DNA of 43,885 bases. Source: an uncultured Siphonobacter sp. (GTDB taxonomy: Bacteria > Bacteroidota > Bacteroidia > Cytophagales > Spirosomataceae). Below are positions 9,118 through 16,680 of this stretch, in pieces. How positions within the stretch are numbered: position 1 is the stretch's first letter; each line of letters opens with the position of its first letter. The stretch is from contig CAJYHS010000152.1 of assembly GCA_913774715.1 (NCBI GenBank), positions 1 through 43,885 of the forward strand, given 5' to 3'. The notes beneath the pieces are model-generated. The model searched no databases and was not told the DNA's origin. It saw only the letters and a program-made list of their open reading frames with translations. The position numbers and the translations under genes are program-made.

Positions 9118-9573
9118 TGAAAGATCGGTAGTGGCTTGCGTGGGTTCCAGCGTTACCTTGTTTTCGAGTAAATCCGCTACGGTGTTTTGCTCCAATACGT
9201 GCAGGTTAGCATCACGCCAGTTTCGCATCACGTTTCGCAGCGTGCAAGAATGTTCATCAGCACAGTCATCGCACTTGCCGTAGAAATAAAGCGATACGCA
9301 CAGGGTAGGGGAGATGGGGCCATCAATGATGCGTAAGACCTTGGCAAAACTTACTTCCTCGGGTGGAATTCGGAGCATGTATCCTCCTCCTTTGCCTTTC
9401 TGGCTTTGAAGTATGCCGTGATTGCGTAGGTCCAGCAGGATGGCTTCGAGGAATTTCTTAGGAATTTTTTCCTGTTCAGCAATGTAGGAAATCAAGACGG
9501 GCTTTTGGTTTCCAAACTCCTGACCCAACACTTTCAGGGCTTTGAGAGCATATTTGGCTTTTTTAGAAATCAT
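9115..9573 (-). CDS. Rrf2-family transcriptional regulator
   Basis: A 152-residue winged-helix regulator. The N-terminus (MISKKAKYALKAL) and the KGKGGGYML wing around residues 60-66 are typical of Rrf2/IscR. Four cysteines lie in the effector region: C92, C101, C104 and C110. IscR-type members hold an Fe-S cluster with three cysteines of similar position, so redox or iron sensing is plausible but not shown; spacing differs from E. coli IscR. No isc or suf gene is adjacent, so the target is unknown. It converges on the GlcNAc-kinase gene. Confidence 0.92.
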   Translation of the reverse strand: MISKKAKYALKALKVLGQEFGNQKPVLISYIAEQEKIPKKFLEAILLDLRNHGILQSQKGKGGGYMLRIPPEEVSFAKVLRIIDGPISPTLCVSLYFYGKCDDCADEHSCTLRNVMRNWRDANLHVLEQNTVADLLENKVTLEPTQATTDLS

Positions 9574-9849
9574 AATGATGAAGTAACCTATAAGAGCGGT
9601 TCTTTGTCAATTTTGGTTTGAATCTACGAAAAGTTTACCATATCTATCATTTCCCTAGGATAGAAAGGCTTTCTTCATGGACGAAAGTATATAATTCTTA
9701 TTAACTAACTTTGACTTCAGGGTAAGCTTTTTACCGTTCTGGACCTTTATTTGGTTAATTTATTTTATACAAAATAGATATCCTAGTAGAGTAATCGGTA
9801 TGAATAACGGTTTTTGAAAGAAAAAATCCATTTTTTTCAAGCCTACGCC
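9574..9849. other. Intergenic region between divergent rrf2-like gene and rpmH
   Basis: An AT-rich stretch holding the upstream regions of two divergent genes. I see no coding sequence; an open frame of 77 codons on the minus strand (9755-9988) runs across the rpmH promoter and has no family resemblance. No repeat or strong hairpin was seen. Confidence 0.5.
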
Positions 9850-9879
9850 TTGGGAAACAGAAATTTCTGGCTAATTTTG
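9850..9879 (+). promoter_or_regulatory. Bacteroidota-type promoter of rpmH
   Basis: TTG at 9850-9852 and TAATTTTG at 9872-9879, spaced by 19 bases, match the phylum's -33 (TTG/TTTG) and -7 (TAnnTTTG) elements. Transcription should begin at about 9884, giving a leader of roughly 85 bases before rpmH. Confidence 0.7.
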
Positions 9880-9970
9880 CCGCTCGATTCTGAAAAAATG
9901 AGTTATCCGTTGTCTGTTTCGTAACAACGGCTCGGACGGATAACAGGTAACCAAATAAATAGATAAGGCA

Positions 9971-10129
9971 ATGAAAAGAACTTTCCAACCATCAAATCGC
10001 AAGCGTCGCAACAAGCACGGCTTCCGCGAGCGGATGAGCACTCCTAATGGTCGTCGTGTATTGGCAGCTCGCCGTGCTCGTGGCCGTTGGAAATTGACCG
10101 TTTCTGACGAAAAACGTCACAAACAATAG
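9971..10129 (+). CDS. rpmH: 50S ribosomal protein L34 (bL34)
   Basis: A 52-residue highly basic protein starting [20 protein letters not shown] and containing [19 protein letters not shown], the signature of bL34, a component of the large ribosomal subunit. Length is normal, with a short C-terminal extension (SDEKRHKQ) common in Bacteroidota. A clear promoter lies about 90 bases upstream and a terminator directly downstream, so it is a single-gene unit. The usual partners rnpA, yidC and dnaA are not adjacent. Confidence 0.97.
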   Translation: MKRTFQPSNRKRRNKHGFRERMSTPNGRRVLAARRARGRWKLTVSDEKRHKQ

Positions 10130-10146
10130 TCAATTGAAGATCCCAT

Positions 10147-10185
10147 AAAAAAGGACGCTTGCCGAGGGTAAGCGTCCTTTTTCTT
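10147..10185 (+). terminator. rpmH terminator
   Basis: An 8-bp GC-rich stem (GGACGCTT 10153-10160 with 10170-10177) followed by TTTTTCTTT; A run on the left side. It lies 24 bases after the rpmH stop. Confidence 0.88.
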
Positions 10186-10321
10186 TAGGTAAGCCAACCA
10201 GAATCCTGCTGGGAAATTAAGTCTGGAATGTGGTTTTTCGCTTTGTTCAGAATGAGAGAACGGGGTGTTCCTAATTTCAATGACAGCTTTGTTACCTTTA
10301 AATGGATTCCATCCCCCGGCC

Positions 10322-10369
10322 AGACGCGATGAAGTCGCGTCTCTACAGGAAGGGGGCTTCATCGCATCT
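10322..10369. repeat. Nested inverted repeat (possible dispersed palindromic element)
   Basis: AGACGCGA (10322-10329) and TCGCGTCT (10335-10342) form a perfect 8-bp hairpin with a TGAAG loop. The 13 bases at 10322-10334 can instead pair with 10357-10369 with one mismatch. Similar GTAGAGACGCGA-type palindromes are abundant intergenic repeats in some bacteria; copy number cannot be judged from one window. Confidence 0.55.
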
Positions 10370-10415
10370 GATTTCTCCCGCAAGCAGGATCGTAAGTACT
10401 TAACGGCCTAACAGA

Positions 10416-12248
10416 CTAATTCTTTTGCTGACCATTTTCAAAGCGGGCGGCACCGAGTTTGTTGCCTTTGGCATCAAAGAATTCCCCTTCACCCGTCAGG
10501 CTAATCATTCGTCCATCGGTGAAGGTGCCTATGAGTTTGCGTCCATCGCCAAAGCGGTATTCTCCTTTTCCAGCCGGCATGCCTTTGGCATTATACTCAC
10601 CGTGCCAGCCAAATTCGGGGTGGAAACGGCAGAGGAAGGTATCGGGATTCTGAAGTTGAACCACAATCTCAAACTGATCGGGATTCGCCTGCACGTAAGG
10701 CACTAAATAACGAGGCGTGGAGGAATACCCCAAAGCATCGATAACGACAAAATCAGCCTTTCGCTTGAGTAAGTAATCGTGAAAATCTTTTTGATTTTCG
10801 GTGAAAGGATAATTAGTAACGTAGCTATCCGAAAAGACAATGAACAAGCTGGGCTTACGGCAAATTACCATTGAATGGGCAGGGGCATACTCCCGAATCC
10901 AGGCAGCTGTTTGAAAGTAATTATCGTGAGCCGGGTCATAATTAGGAACCCGGGCGAATTGCCGAAGATACTTAAGTCCGGAGCCTTCCCGGGTTTCGGT
11001 AGCCGTTTGCCCCACAAAACTGGGAACCAATAGTAAAAAAAGCAGCGGTACAAGCGTTTGAGTCACCACCCGATTGGTAATCTTTACTTTTGCAAGCGCT
11101 GAAACGATCAGGTAGTAAAGGCCATAGAGGCCGCAGAAGACGAAAAAGGGTACAATGTGAATCATGAGCCGGTTACCCGTCCATACTTCCGGGTAGATCA
11201 GTAATAGAGCAAAGGTAGCCAGTCCATAGCCCGCAATCAGTAAGCGATACTGCTTGAGGTGATACCAACCCAGAGCCATTAAGGCTAACAGCAGCAAACT
11301 TCCAATCCATTCTTCATAGGAAACGGGTATTGAATAATCCTCTACATTGGTGCTCAGGGTGGCCGTGGGAATTTCACGGGTCAAATAACGCTCCGTGTTA
11401 TGATAGAATCGCTGAGTCCAGCCGCTAAAGCCCTGTACGATGCCTTCTTCGGGCCTGAGAGGATTAATCATCTGCATGTCGCGAAGGTGACTATCACCGC
11501 CGAGTCGAGAGGCCCGGATTTGCCAGGGGAGAATACCCAGAAAAAAGACCAAGGCCATTAGCCCCATATGCAGCCACTTTTTTCGAATAAGCAAGTAGAG
11601 TCCGGCCCCGGCCAGAATCATCAGACCCGTTTGCCGCACGTAATACGAGGCAACCACACCGATCATAAACCCCCAGAAATAGGGATCTTTCCAGGCTGGG
11701 CGATGAAGATTAGTCCTTACAAAAAACCAGATAGCCAGTAGCGAGACGAAGAAATACGTCAGTTCGCTCATCATCATGGTTGCGTATTGGAGGATGTGAA
11801 AATTCAAAAGTACCAGCAATGCCCCCACAAAAGCCAGGTGGATATTACGACTCATGCGGCGGAATAAATCGAAGAGAAGCAGAATGGAACCGATGAGAAA
11901 AATACCGTTAAAGCCCTGAATGGTAGTGGTTTTGCTGGAGAAAAACTTCATGATCATCGCGATAACGAAAGGATATCCCGGCGGAAAGTGATTGGCCGGT
12001 ACTTTCTCGGGTCCCGTAATGCCTACGTACCCATCCCCCTGAGCGATGGCTTTGCCCAGAATGTAGTAATCGGTAGCGTCACCAGTTAAGGAGATTTTCT
12101 TGTCAAAAATGTACTGGAAGACAAACCAGCCAATGACCATTAGTAGAACGGCATAGATGACGAGTAAAAGTTTTTCCGAAGAAAACCTGCTCTCAGCAGC
12201 AGGGGCAGGAGTTGGGGAAGAAGGAGGTGTAGTGGCTTTATTTTTCAT
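10416..12248 (-). CDS. GT-C/GT39-like membrane glycosyltransferase with MORN-like tail
   Basis: A 610-residue polytopic membrane protein. After a Pro/Ala-rich cytoplasmic N-terminus, the first helix (about 27-49) leads to an extracytoplasmic loop with GDATDYY (56-62) and HFPPGYPF (87-94). Acidic residues after helix 1 and a PP-Y-P motif are typical of dolichyl-phosphate-mannose-type transferases of the GT39/ArnT (PMT_2) group, which use lipid-linked sugars outside the membrane. About ten more helices follow to residue ~410, then a soluble domain. The last ~60 residues hold Gly-rich units such as GKGEYRFGDGRKLIG and GEGEFFDAKGNKLG, resembling MORN repeats. Acceptor and donor are unknown. It is a single gene, divergent from the transporter at 12496. 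Confidence 0.8.
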   Translation of the reverse strand: MKNKATTPPSSPTPAPAAESRFSSEKLLLVIYAVLLMVIGWFVFQYIFDKKISLTGDATDYYILGKAIAQGDGYVGITGPEKVPANHFPPGYPFVIAMIMKFFSSKTTTIQGFNGIFLIGSILLLFDLFRRMSRNIHLAFVGALLVLLNFHILQYATMMMSELTYFFVSLLAIWFFVRTNLHRPAWKDPYFWGFMIGVVASYYVRQTGLMILAGAGLYLLIRKKWLHMGLMALVFFLGILPWQIRASRLGGDSHLRDMQMINPLRPEEGIVQGFSGWTQRFYHNTERYLTREIPTATLSTNVEDYSIPVSYEEWIGSLLLLALMALGWYHLKQYRLLIAGYGLATFALLLIYPEVWTGNRLMIHIVPFFVFCGLYGLYYLIVSALAKVKITNRVVTQTLVPLLFLLLVPSFVGQTATETREGSGLKYLRQFARVPNYDPAHDNYFQTAAWIREYAPAHSMVICRKPSLFIVFSDSYVTNYPFTENQKDFHDYLLKRKADFVVIDALGYSSTPRYLVPYVQANPDQFEIVVQLQNPDTFLCRFHPEFGWHGEYNAKGMPAGKGEYRFGDGRKLIGTFTDGRMISLTGEGEFFDAKGNKLGAARFENGQQKN

Positions 12249-12495
12249 TCAGTAACCAGCTTTCGATCCGCCCAAAGATACAATTGAATTTCAGACAACT
12301 CGAAAGAAGTAAGAATGGCCTTTGGTGAAGTAAAGAGGAACTTTTGCCGATTTGATTCTTAAACTCGTCTACGGAGTCAACAATTTTCCCTAAAAACTAC
12401 TAAACTCGCAGTTGGGTTGAAAAAATGAGCCTCTCTAAACCGCAGTGCTTGAGTGGCCACTTCTTGGCTTATACTCTAAATTAAACATTTCAAAA

Positions 12496-13689
12496 ATGAA
12501 GTCTTCCGTACGGATTCAATTGATGATCATGATGTTTCTCCAGTTTTTTACCTGGGGATCCTGGTATGGTCAAGTAACCAAGTACCTGGGTACAACGCTG
12601 GGAGCCACGGGTGAGCAGCAGGGAGCGGCCTTTTCAACCTTCTCGATTGCCATGCTCATCGCTCCTTTTTTCGTGGGCATGATTGCCGACCGTTATTTCT
12701 CGGCTCAAAAAGTAATGGGTGTGCTGAATTTGCTGGGGGCAGGGGTGTTATACTTTCTAACCCAGGCCGATAATCCTGATACGTTCTTTTGGCTGATTCT
12801 GGCCTATTGTTTAACCTTTACGCCTACGCTGGCTCTGGCTACTACCATTGCGATGAATCAGATGGCGAGTCCTGAAAAAGAATTTCCTAACATCCGGGTA
12901 GCGGGTACGGTAGCCTGGATTGTGGTGGTTAATATCATTGGTTCACTCGGCGTAGGGGATCAGGTAACGATATTCCAGTTTGCTGCACTTACTTCCTTAT
13001 TGCTGGGAGTTTTCTCATTCTTTCTACCTGATACGCCTCCTAAAGCTACGGGTCCGGCTAAGTTTTCTCAGATTTTGGGGACGGATGCCTTCGTATTGTT
13101 TAAAGACCGCTCATTTGCCATATTCTTTTTGTCTTCGATTCTCATCTGTATTCCGCTTTCGTTTTATTACGCGATGGCCAACCCTTCTCTAACGGATTCG
13201 GGCATGGCCAATGTCGAGAATAAGATGTCTCTGGGGCAGGCTTCCGAAGTGATCTTCATGCTTTTGTTACCCTTGTCCTACAGCCGTCTGGGGGTAAAGT
13301 GGACGTTTATCGTAGCCCTGATTGCCTGGATTCTGCGTTTTCTTTGCTTTGGTTTTGGCGATGCAGGTTCGGGAGAATGGATTTTATATCTGGCTATTAT
13401 TTTACACGGCGTTTGCTACGACTTCTTCTTTGTAACGGGTCAAATTTATACCGATAATAAAGCCGGAGAACGCATTAAAACCCAGGCTCAGAGTCTGATT
13501 ACCTTCGCTACGTACGGCGTAGGTATGGGGATTGGCTCTTATATGGCCGGGATTTTGAAAGATACGTTTACTACCTCTGCGGGTATGAACTGGAGCGGTT
13601 ATTGGATGGTGCCTGCGGGTATTGCCGCCGTTATCTTAGTCTTGTTTATTGCCGTTTTCCGTGAAAAGAAAACTGAGCTTCCGGCGTAG
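12496..13689 (+). CDS. Nucleoside permease-like MFS transporter (NupG family)
   Basis: A 397-residue transporter with about 12 membrane helices. The N-terminus (QLMIMMFLQFFTWGSWYGQV) is characteristic of the nucleoside:H+ symporter (NupG/XapB) branch of the major facilitator superfamily, which imports nucleosides using the proton gradient. I chose ATG 12496 because the open frame back to 12445 has no good start and adds 17 residues not typical of the family. Cytoplasmic-membrane location. It stands alone, followed by a strong hairpin. Substrate specificity is inferred from family only. Confidence 0.85.
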   Translation: MKSSVRIQLMIMMFLQFFTWGSWYGQVTKYLGTTLGATGEQQGAAFSTFSIAMLIAPFFVGMIADRYFSAQKVMGVLNLLGAGVLYFLTQADNPDTFFWLILAYCLTFTPTLALATTIAMNQMASPEKEFPNIRVAGTVAWIVVVNIIGSLGVGDQVTIFQFAALTSLLLGVFSFFLPDTPPKATGPAKFSQILGTDAFVLFKDRSFAIFFLSSILICIPLSFYYAMANPSLTDSGMANVENKMSLGQASEVIFMLLLPLSYSRLGVKWTFIVALIAWILRFLCFGFGDAGSGEWILYLAIILHGVCYDFFFVTGQIYTDNKAGERIKTQAQSLITFATYGVGMGIGSYMAGILKDTFTTSAGMNWSGYWMVPAGIAAVILVLFIAVFREKKTELPA

Positions 13690-13707
13690 AGCATCGTTGC
13701 TTTTATC

Positions 13708-13749
13708 AGCAAAGAGTCCGTCTAGTGTTTTCTAGACGGACTCTTTGCT
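13708..13749. terminator. Bidirectional terminator, 18-bp perfect stem
   Basis: Arms 13708-13725 and 13732-13749 are perfectly complementary, with a 6-base loop (TGTTTT). It lies between the convergent transporter and doxX-like genes and ends one base before the doxX-like stop codon. AAAG/CTTT ends give partial U runs in both directions. Confidence 0.85.
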
Positions 13750-13750
13750 A

Positions 13751-14146
13751 TTAAACCCTATCAGGGGTTGCTATAAAAGGCTCAGTCTGCTTTTGACGTT
13801 TGTGATAGGTAATGTAAGAGGTAAGCAATACGATCAGAATAATAATGGGCATCATTCCCGCTGAAGTTGGATCGCCTGAGGCCAGGTGAGCGATACTGGC
13901 AGAAATAAAATTGATCGTAAAACCTGCGTATACCCATTCTTTGAGTCGCCCCGTAAATGGAATCATTAATAAAGTAACGCCGATGAACTTAGATAGAGCC
14001 AATTCCACCCGGAAGTAATCAGGAAAGCCCAAATGATGAAATGCCTGAGTCATGTCAGAATTAGTAAGGTAAGCGTAAGCCGAGAAGGCCATCATAAGGG
14101 CCACAAGCGTGGTGGTTACCCAGTAGATAATGTTTATGGTTTTCAT
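13751..14146 (-). CDS. DoxX-like membrane protein
   Basis: A 131-residue protein with four predicted membrane helices, starting MKTINIIYWVTTTLVALMM. The pattern of helix 2 (ELALSKFIGVTLLMIPF) and the following short loop is that of the DoxX-like family. DoxX relatives have been linked to thiol or quinone redox balance. It is divergently transcribed from an HxlR regulator across a long palindrome, an arrangement that strongly suggests it is that regulator's target. The true function is unknown. Confidence 0.85.
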   Translation of the reverse strand: MKTINIIYWVTTTLVALMMAFSAYAYLTNSDMTQAFHHLGFPDYFRVELALSKFIGVTLLMIPFTGRLKEWVYAGFTINFISASIAHLASGDPTSAGMMPIIILIVLLTSYITYHKRQKQTEPFIATPDRV

Positions 14147-14178
14147 TGGTTCTTTTTGAGCAAAACTAGGTAGCTTTG
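14146..14178. promoter_or_regulatory. Divergent promoter pair for doxX-like and hxlR-like genes
   Basis: Plus strand: TAGCTTTG at 14171-14178 with TTG at 14146-14148 (22-base spacer). Minus strand: TAGTTTTG read from 14168 to 14161. Both match the TAnnTTTG -7 element, so the two transcripts would start about 14183 (rightward) and 14157 (leftward). The -33 element for the leftward promoter is unclear. Confidence 0.5.
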
Positions 14179-14189
14179 GTTACAAAAAG

Positions 14190-14235
14190 TTAGTACTATA
14201 CCAAAGGTTAGTGCTAACCTTTGGTATAGTACTAA
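14190..14235. promoter_or_regulatory. 46-bp palindromic operator, probably for the HxlR regulator
   Basis: Arms 14190-14211 and 14214-14235 (22 bases each) are perfect inverted repeats around a TG centre. Each arm itself contains the palindrome TAGTACTA, so the site holds several two-fold symmetric half-sites. It lies just downstream of the predicted hxlR start point and upstream of the doxX-like promoter, where a dimeric regulator could block or control both genes. It is too far from any gene end to be a terminator. Confidence 0.75.
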
Positions 14236-14256
14236 TGAATCAGGAGAGATCTAATC

Positions 14257-14619
14257 ATGTCAGAATTAACTACAATCCGTCTTTCCGAGCAGCAATGCCG
14301 GAATAAGCTGGGAGCCGTCGGAGATGCGCTTTACGTCATTGGTGGGAAGTGGAAACTTCGCATCATTATTGCCTTGGAGCAGGGCCATAAACGCTTTAAT
14401 GAAATTCAGCGGGCGGTAACGGGGATTTCAGCCCGGGTGTTGTCACATGAGCTGAAAGAACTCGAAATCAATGGTTTTGTACAAAGGAAAGTCTTTGCCG
14501 ACACACCCGTAGTGATTGAGTACGAGTTAACTCAGTATAGTTCCACGCTGGAAGAAGTGCTTGATGCACTCAGCCGCTGGGGAGAGATGCACCAGCGGAG
14601 AATTCGCAGTCAGCCCTAA
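14257..14619 (+). CDS. HxlR-family transcriptional regulator
   Basis: A 120-residue winged-helix protein with the HxlR signature ALYVIGGKWKLRIII (about 27-41) and a recognition helix around GISARVLSHELKELE. One Cys (C14) sits just before the domain, the position used for redox or electrophile sensing in several HxlR proteins (YodB/HypR type). It is divergent from the doxX-like gene and preceded by a 46-bp palindrome, so autoregulation and control of doxX are likely. A second large palindrome follows the stop codon. Confidence 0.93.
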   Translation: MSELTTIRLSEQQCRNKLGAVGDALYVIGGKWKLRIIIALEQGHKRFNEIQRAVTGISARVLSHELKELEINGFVQRKVFADTPVVIEYELTQYSSTLEEVLDALSRWGEMHQRRIRSQP

Positions 14620-14662
14620 CAAAGAAAGCCCTCGCTGTCATGACAGCGAGGGCTTTCTTTGT
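14619..14662. terminator. Bidirectional terminator, 44-bp perfect palindrome
   Basis: Bases 14619-14640 are the exact reverse complement of 14641-14662 with no spacer. It starts on the last base of the hxlR stop codon and ends 13 bases before the stop of the minus-strand kinase. The central bases must open to form a loop. CTTTCTTTG supplies a weak U run in each direction. Confidence 0.85.
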
Positions 14663-14675
14663 CAAACGTACAATC

Positions 14676-16127
14676 TTAAAAAGCTTCGACTTCTGTTCCT
14701 GCCAAAGGAATGGTAATCGTAAAACTCGTTCCCCGGCCCACTTCCGATTCTACGTCGATGCGGGCTTTGTGCGATTGGATGATGCTCAGCGTGGCGGCCA
14801 GACCTAAACCAATGCCATTGTTTTTAGAAGTGAAGTAAGGTTCAAACAACCGGCCCAGATTTTCAGCGGGAATGCCTGAGCCATTATCTTCTACGGTAAT
14901 ATAACAATATTCGCCCGCCACGTGATTGTTTACATGCAGGATCCCTTCTTCGGGCTGCATGGCTTCAATGGCGTTAACGATGATATTGAGAACGGCAATT
15001 TTGACTTTTTCTTTATCTACCTTAATAAAGCAGTCTTCACCGTAATCTTTTTGAAGCGTAATGTTTTTAAGTTGAATCCGGTCGAGTGCTAATGCCAGGG
15101 TTTCATCCAAAAGCTGATGTACGGAAACTTCAGATAAGTTAATCTCAGCCTGACGGGAGGAATTCAATAACTCTGAAATCAAATCATTAATACGCTGAGA
15201 GTTGCGTTTAATAATTTGAGGATACATGAGCAAATCCTCTTCCTGCATACCCGTTAAAAGTTCATCGGCCGACAAATTTATATTCGTCAGAGGATTACGA
15301 ACTTCATGAGCCAGGGTGCGAACGAGTCGGGCAGTCGCGGCTAATTTTTCAGTTAATAACGTATCGCGTTCGGCTTTTTTGCGAGCGGTGATGTCGTGAA
15401 CAATGCCCTGAATTTGCTTGTTGCCAAAGCCGTCGATTTGTAAGCTGGCATAAATGGTGCAGTAGCGTTTGTCACCCTGACGGGTTTGCAGAGCTACTTC
15501 AAAATCCTCGATCTCACCAAACTGCTCAAGCATCGTAATAAAGAGGGCATAGCGTTCGGTGCTTTCAAAGATTTCTGCTACCCGCTTCTGAGTGAATTCT
15601 TCGGGTGTGTAGCCTAAGAGTTCGCTTCCATTCGGATTGACGTAAAGAAATTCTCCAGAGGTATTGGCCAGGAAAATCATTTCCCGGAGTTGATTGAACA
15701 AACTACGGTATTGGCGTTCACTGTCACGAAGTTTGTTCAGCGTTAGGGTTCTCTCGAGCGTATAACGAATGCAGCGTTCGAGTTTTTCTGCATTCAAATC
15801 GCTCTTGACTAAATAATCTACCGCTCCACGACGCGTAGCTTCTTCATCTACTTTTCGATCACCCCGCCCCGTAAGTAAGACCATAGGAGTCCGCAGGCCA
15901 ATGGCGTTGGCTTCTTCGATAAGGTCTAGCCCCGTTTTCGCTCCTAAAAAGAAATCGACAAAAGCGATGTCGGGCTGTTGTTCTTTAAGCTTAGCCAAAG
16001 CCGTAGAGTAACCATTGGCCCAGTCCAGGGTAAATTGATTTCCCGGAATATCCCGCAGCGAGTCGCTGGTGAGCAGATAATCATCCTCATCGTCATCTAC
16101 AATGAGAATCTTGGTAAAGTTATTCAT
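14676..16127 (-). CDS. Receiver-PAS hybrid histidine kinase
   Basis: A 483-residue cytoplasmic protein. Order: N-terminal receiver domain (ILIVDDDEDDYLL acidic patch, phosphoacceptor in DIAFVDFFLG), PAS domain (LREMIFLANTSGEFLYVN onward), HisKA with the H-box LAHEVRNPLTNINL, then HATPase_c with N-box NAIEAMQPE, G1 VEDNGSGIP and G2 GIGLGLAAT. No membrane helix. The receiver-first order means an upstream phosphodonor may control the kinase. I chose ATG 16127 because GGGAGGA lies just before it; an in-frame ATG at 16154 would add nine residues. The Rcp1-like regulator gene lies upstream on the same strand with a 43-base gap. Confidence 0.9.
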   Translation of the reverse strand: MNNFTKILIVDDDEDDYLLTSDSLRDIPGNQFTLDWANGYSTALAKLKEQQPDIAFVDFFLGAKTGLDLIEEANAIGLRTPMVLLTGRGDRKVDEEATRRGAVDYLVKSDLNAEKLERCIRYTLERTLTLNKLRDSERQYRSLFNQLREMIFLANTSGEFLYVNPNGSELLGYTPEEFTQKRVAEIFESTERYALFITMLEQFGEIEDFEVALQTRQGDKRYCTIYASLQIDGFGNKQIQGIVHDITARKKAERDTLLTEKLAATARLVRTLAHEVRNPLTNINLSADELLTGMQEEDLLMYPQIIKRNSQRINDLISELLNSSRQAEINLSEVSVHQLLDETLALALDRIQLKNITLQKDYGEDCFIKVDKEKVKIAVLNIIVNAIEAMQPEEGILHVNNHVAGEYCYITVEDNGSGIPAENLGRLFEPYFTSKNNGIGLGLAATLSIIQSHKARIDVESEVGRGTSFTITIPLAGTEVEAF

Positions 16128-16170
16128 ACGTCCTCCCTGCTCGCCAGAGAGCATTTAATGGTGAAATATA

Positions 16171-16632
16171 TTATTCAGGAAGCACGGGAATCTGAACAAT
16201 TTCAAACCAGTACTGTCCTAAAGACTTGGTTACTTCGATAAAATCCCGGAAGGTAACGGGCTTGGTAATAAAGCAATTAACTCCCAAGTCATAACTTCTT
16301 AAAATATCTTCTTCTGCGTGTGAAGTAGTAAGAATGATCACGGGTATGTTGCAAAGCTCTGGATGCGATTTGATTTGCTCCAAGGCCTCACGTCCATCCA
16401 TTCGGGGCATGTTTAAATCCAGCAAAATCAGCCCAGGTTTGGGGCTTAGCTTGGGATCTTCGTATGTTCCTCGTCGCAACAGGTAATCAAGCAATTCAAC
16501 GCCGTCTTCTACGAAATGAATTTCATTGAGTATAAAATTTTCCTGAAGGGCCTGCTGAGTCATTTCCCGGTCTTCTTCATCGTCATCGGCGATGAGTAGT
16601 ACGACGGGTTTTTTCTTACTAATCGTTTCCAT
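16171..16632 (-). CDS. Single-domain response regulator (Rcp1/CheY-like)
   Basis: A 153-residue stand-alone receiver with no output domain. Acidic pocket D16-D18 (IADDDEED), phosphoacceptor D72 (LILLDLNMPRMDG), Thr in VIILTTSH and Lys in CFITKPV. The extended loop between beta-3 and alpha-3 (GTYEDPKLSPKPG) is typical of the Rcp1 group, which act as phosphorelay shuttles for phytochrome-like and PAS kinases. It lies between two kinases of the same strand and probably connects them. Confidence 0.92.
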   Translation of the reverse strand: METISKKKPVVLLIADDDEEDREMTQQALQENFILNEIHFVEDGVELLDYLLRRGTYEDPKLSPKPGLILLDLNMPRMDGREALEQIKSHPELCNIPVIILTTSHAEEDILRSYDLGVNCFITKPVTFRDFIEVTKSLGQYWFEIVQIPVLPE

Positions 16633-16680
16633 AACACTTTTATTCTAAAGAAGAATACGTGTCGTCACACTATGATCTTC

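Noticed and set aside
9755-9988. 77-codon minus-strand open frame
   Set aside because: It covers the rpmH promoter and the first bases of rpmH, has no family resemblance and low-complexity composition.
10117-10383. 88-codon minus-strand open frame
   Set aside because: It runs through the rpmH terminator and the palindromic repeat; no start signal or recognisable domain.
13708-14662. Repeat array or CRISPR from the several palindromes
   Set aside because: The palindromes have different sequences and no regular spacing.
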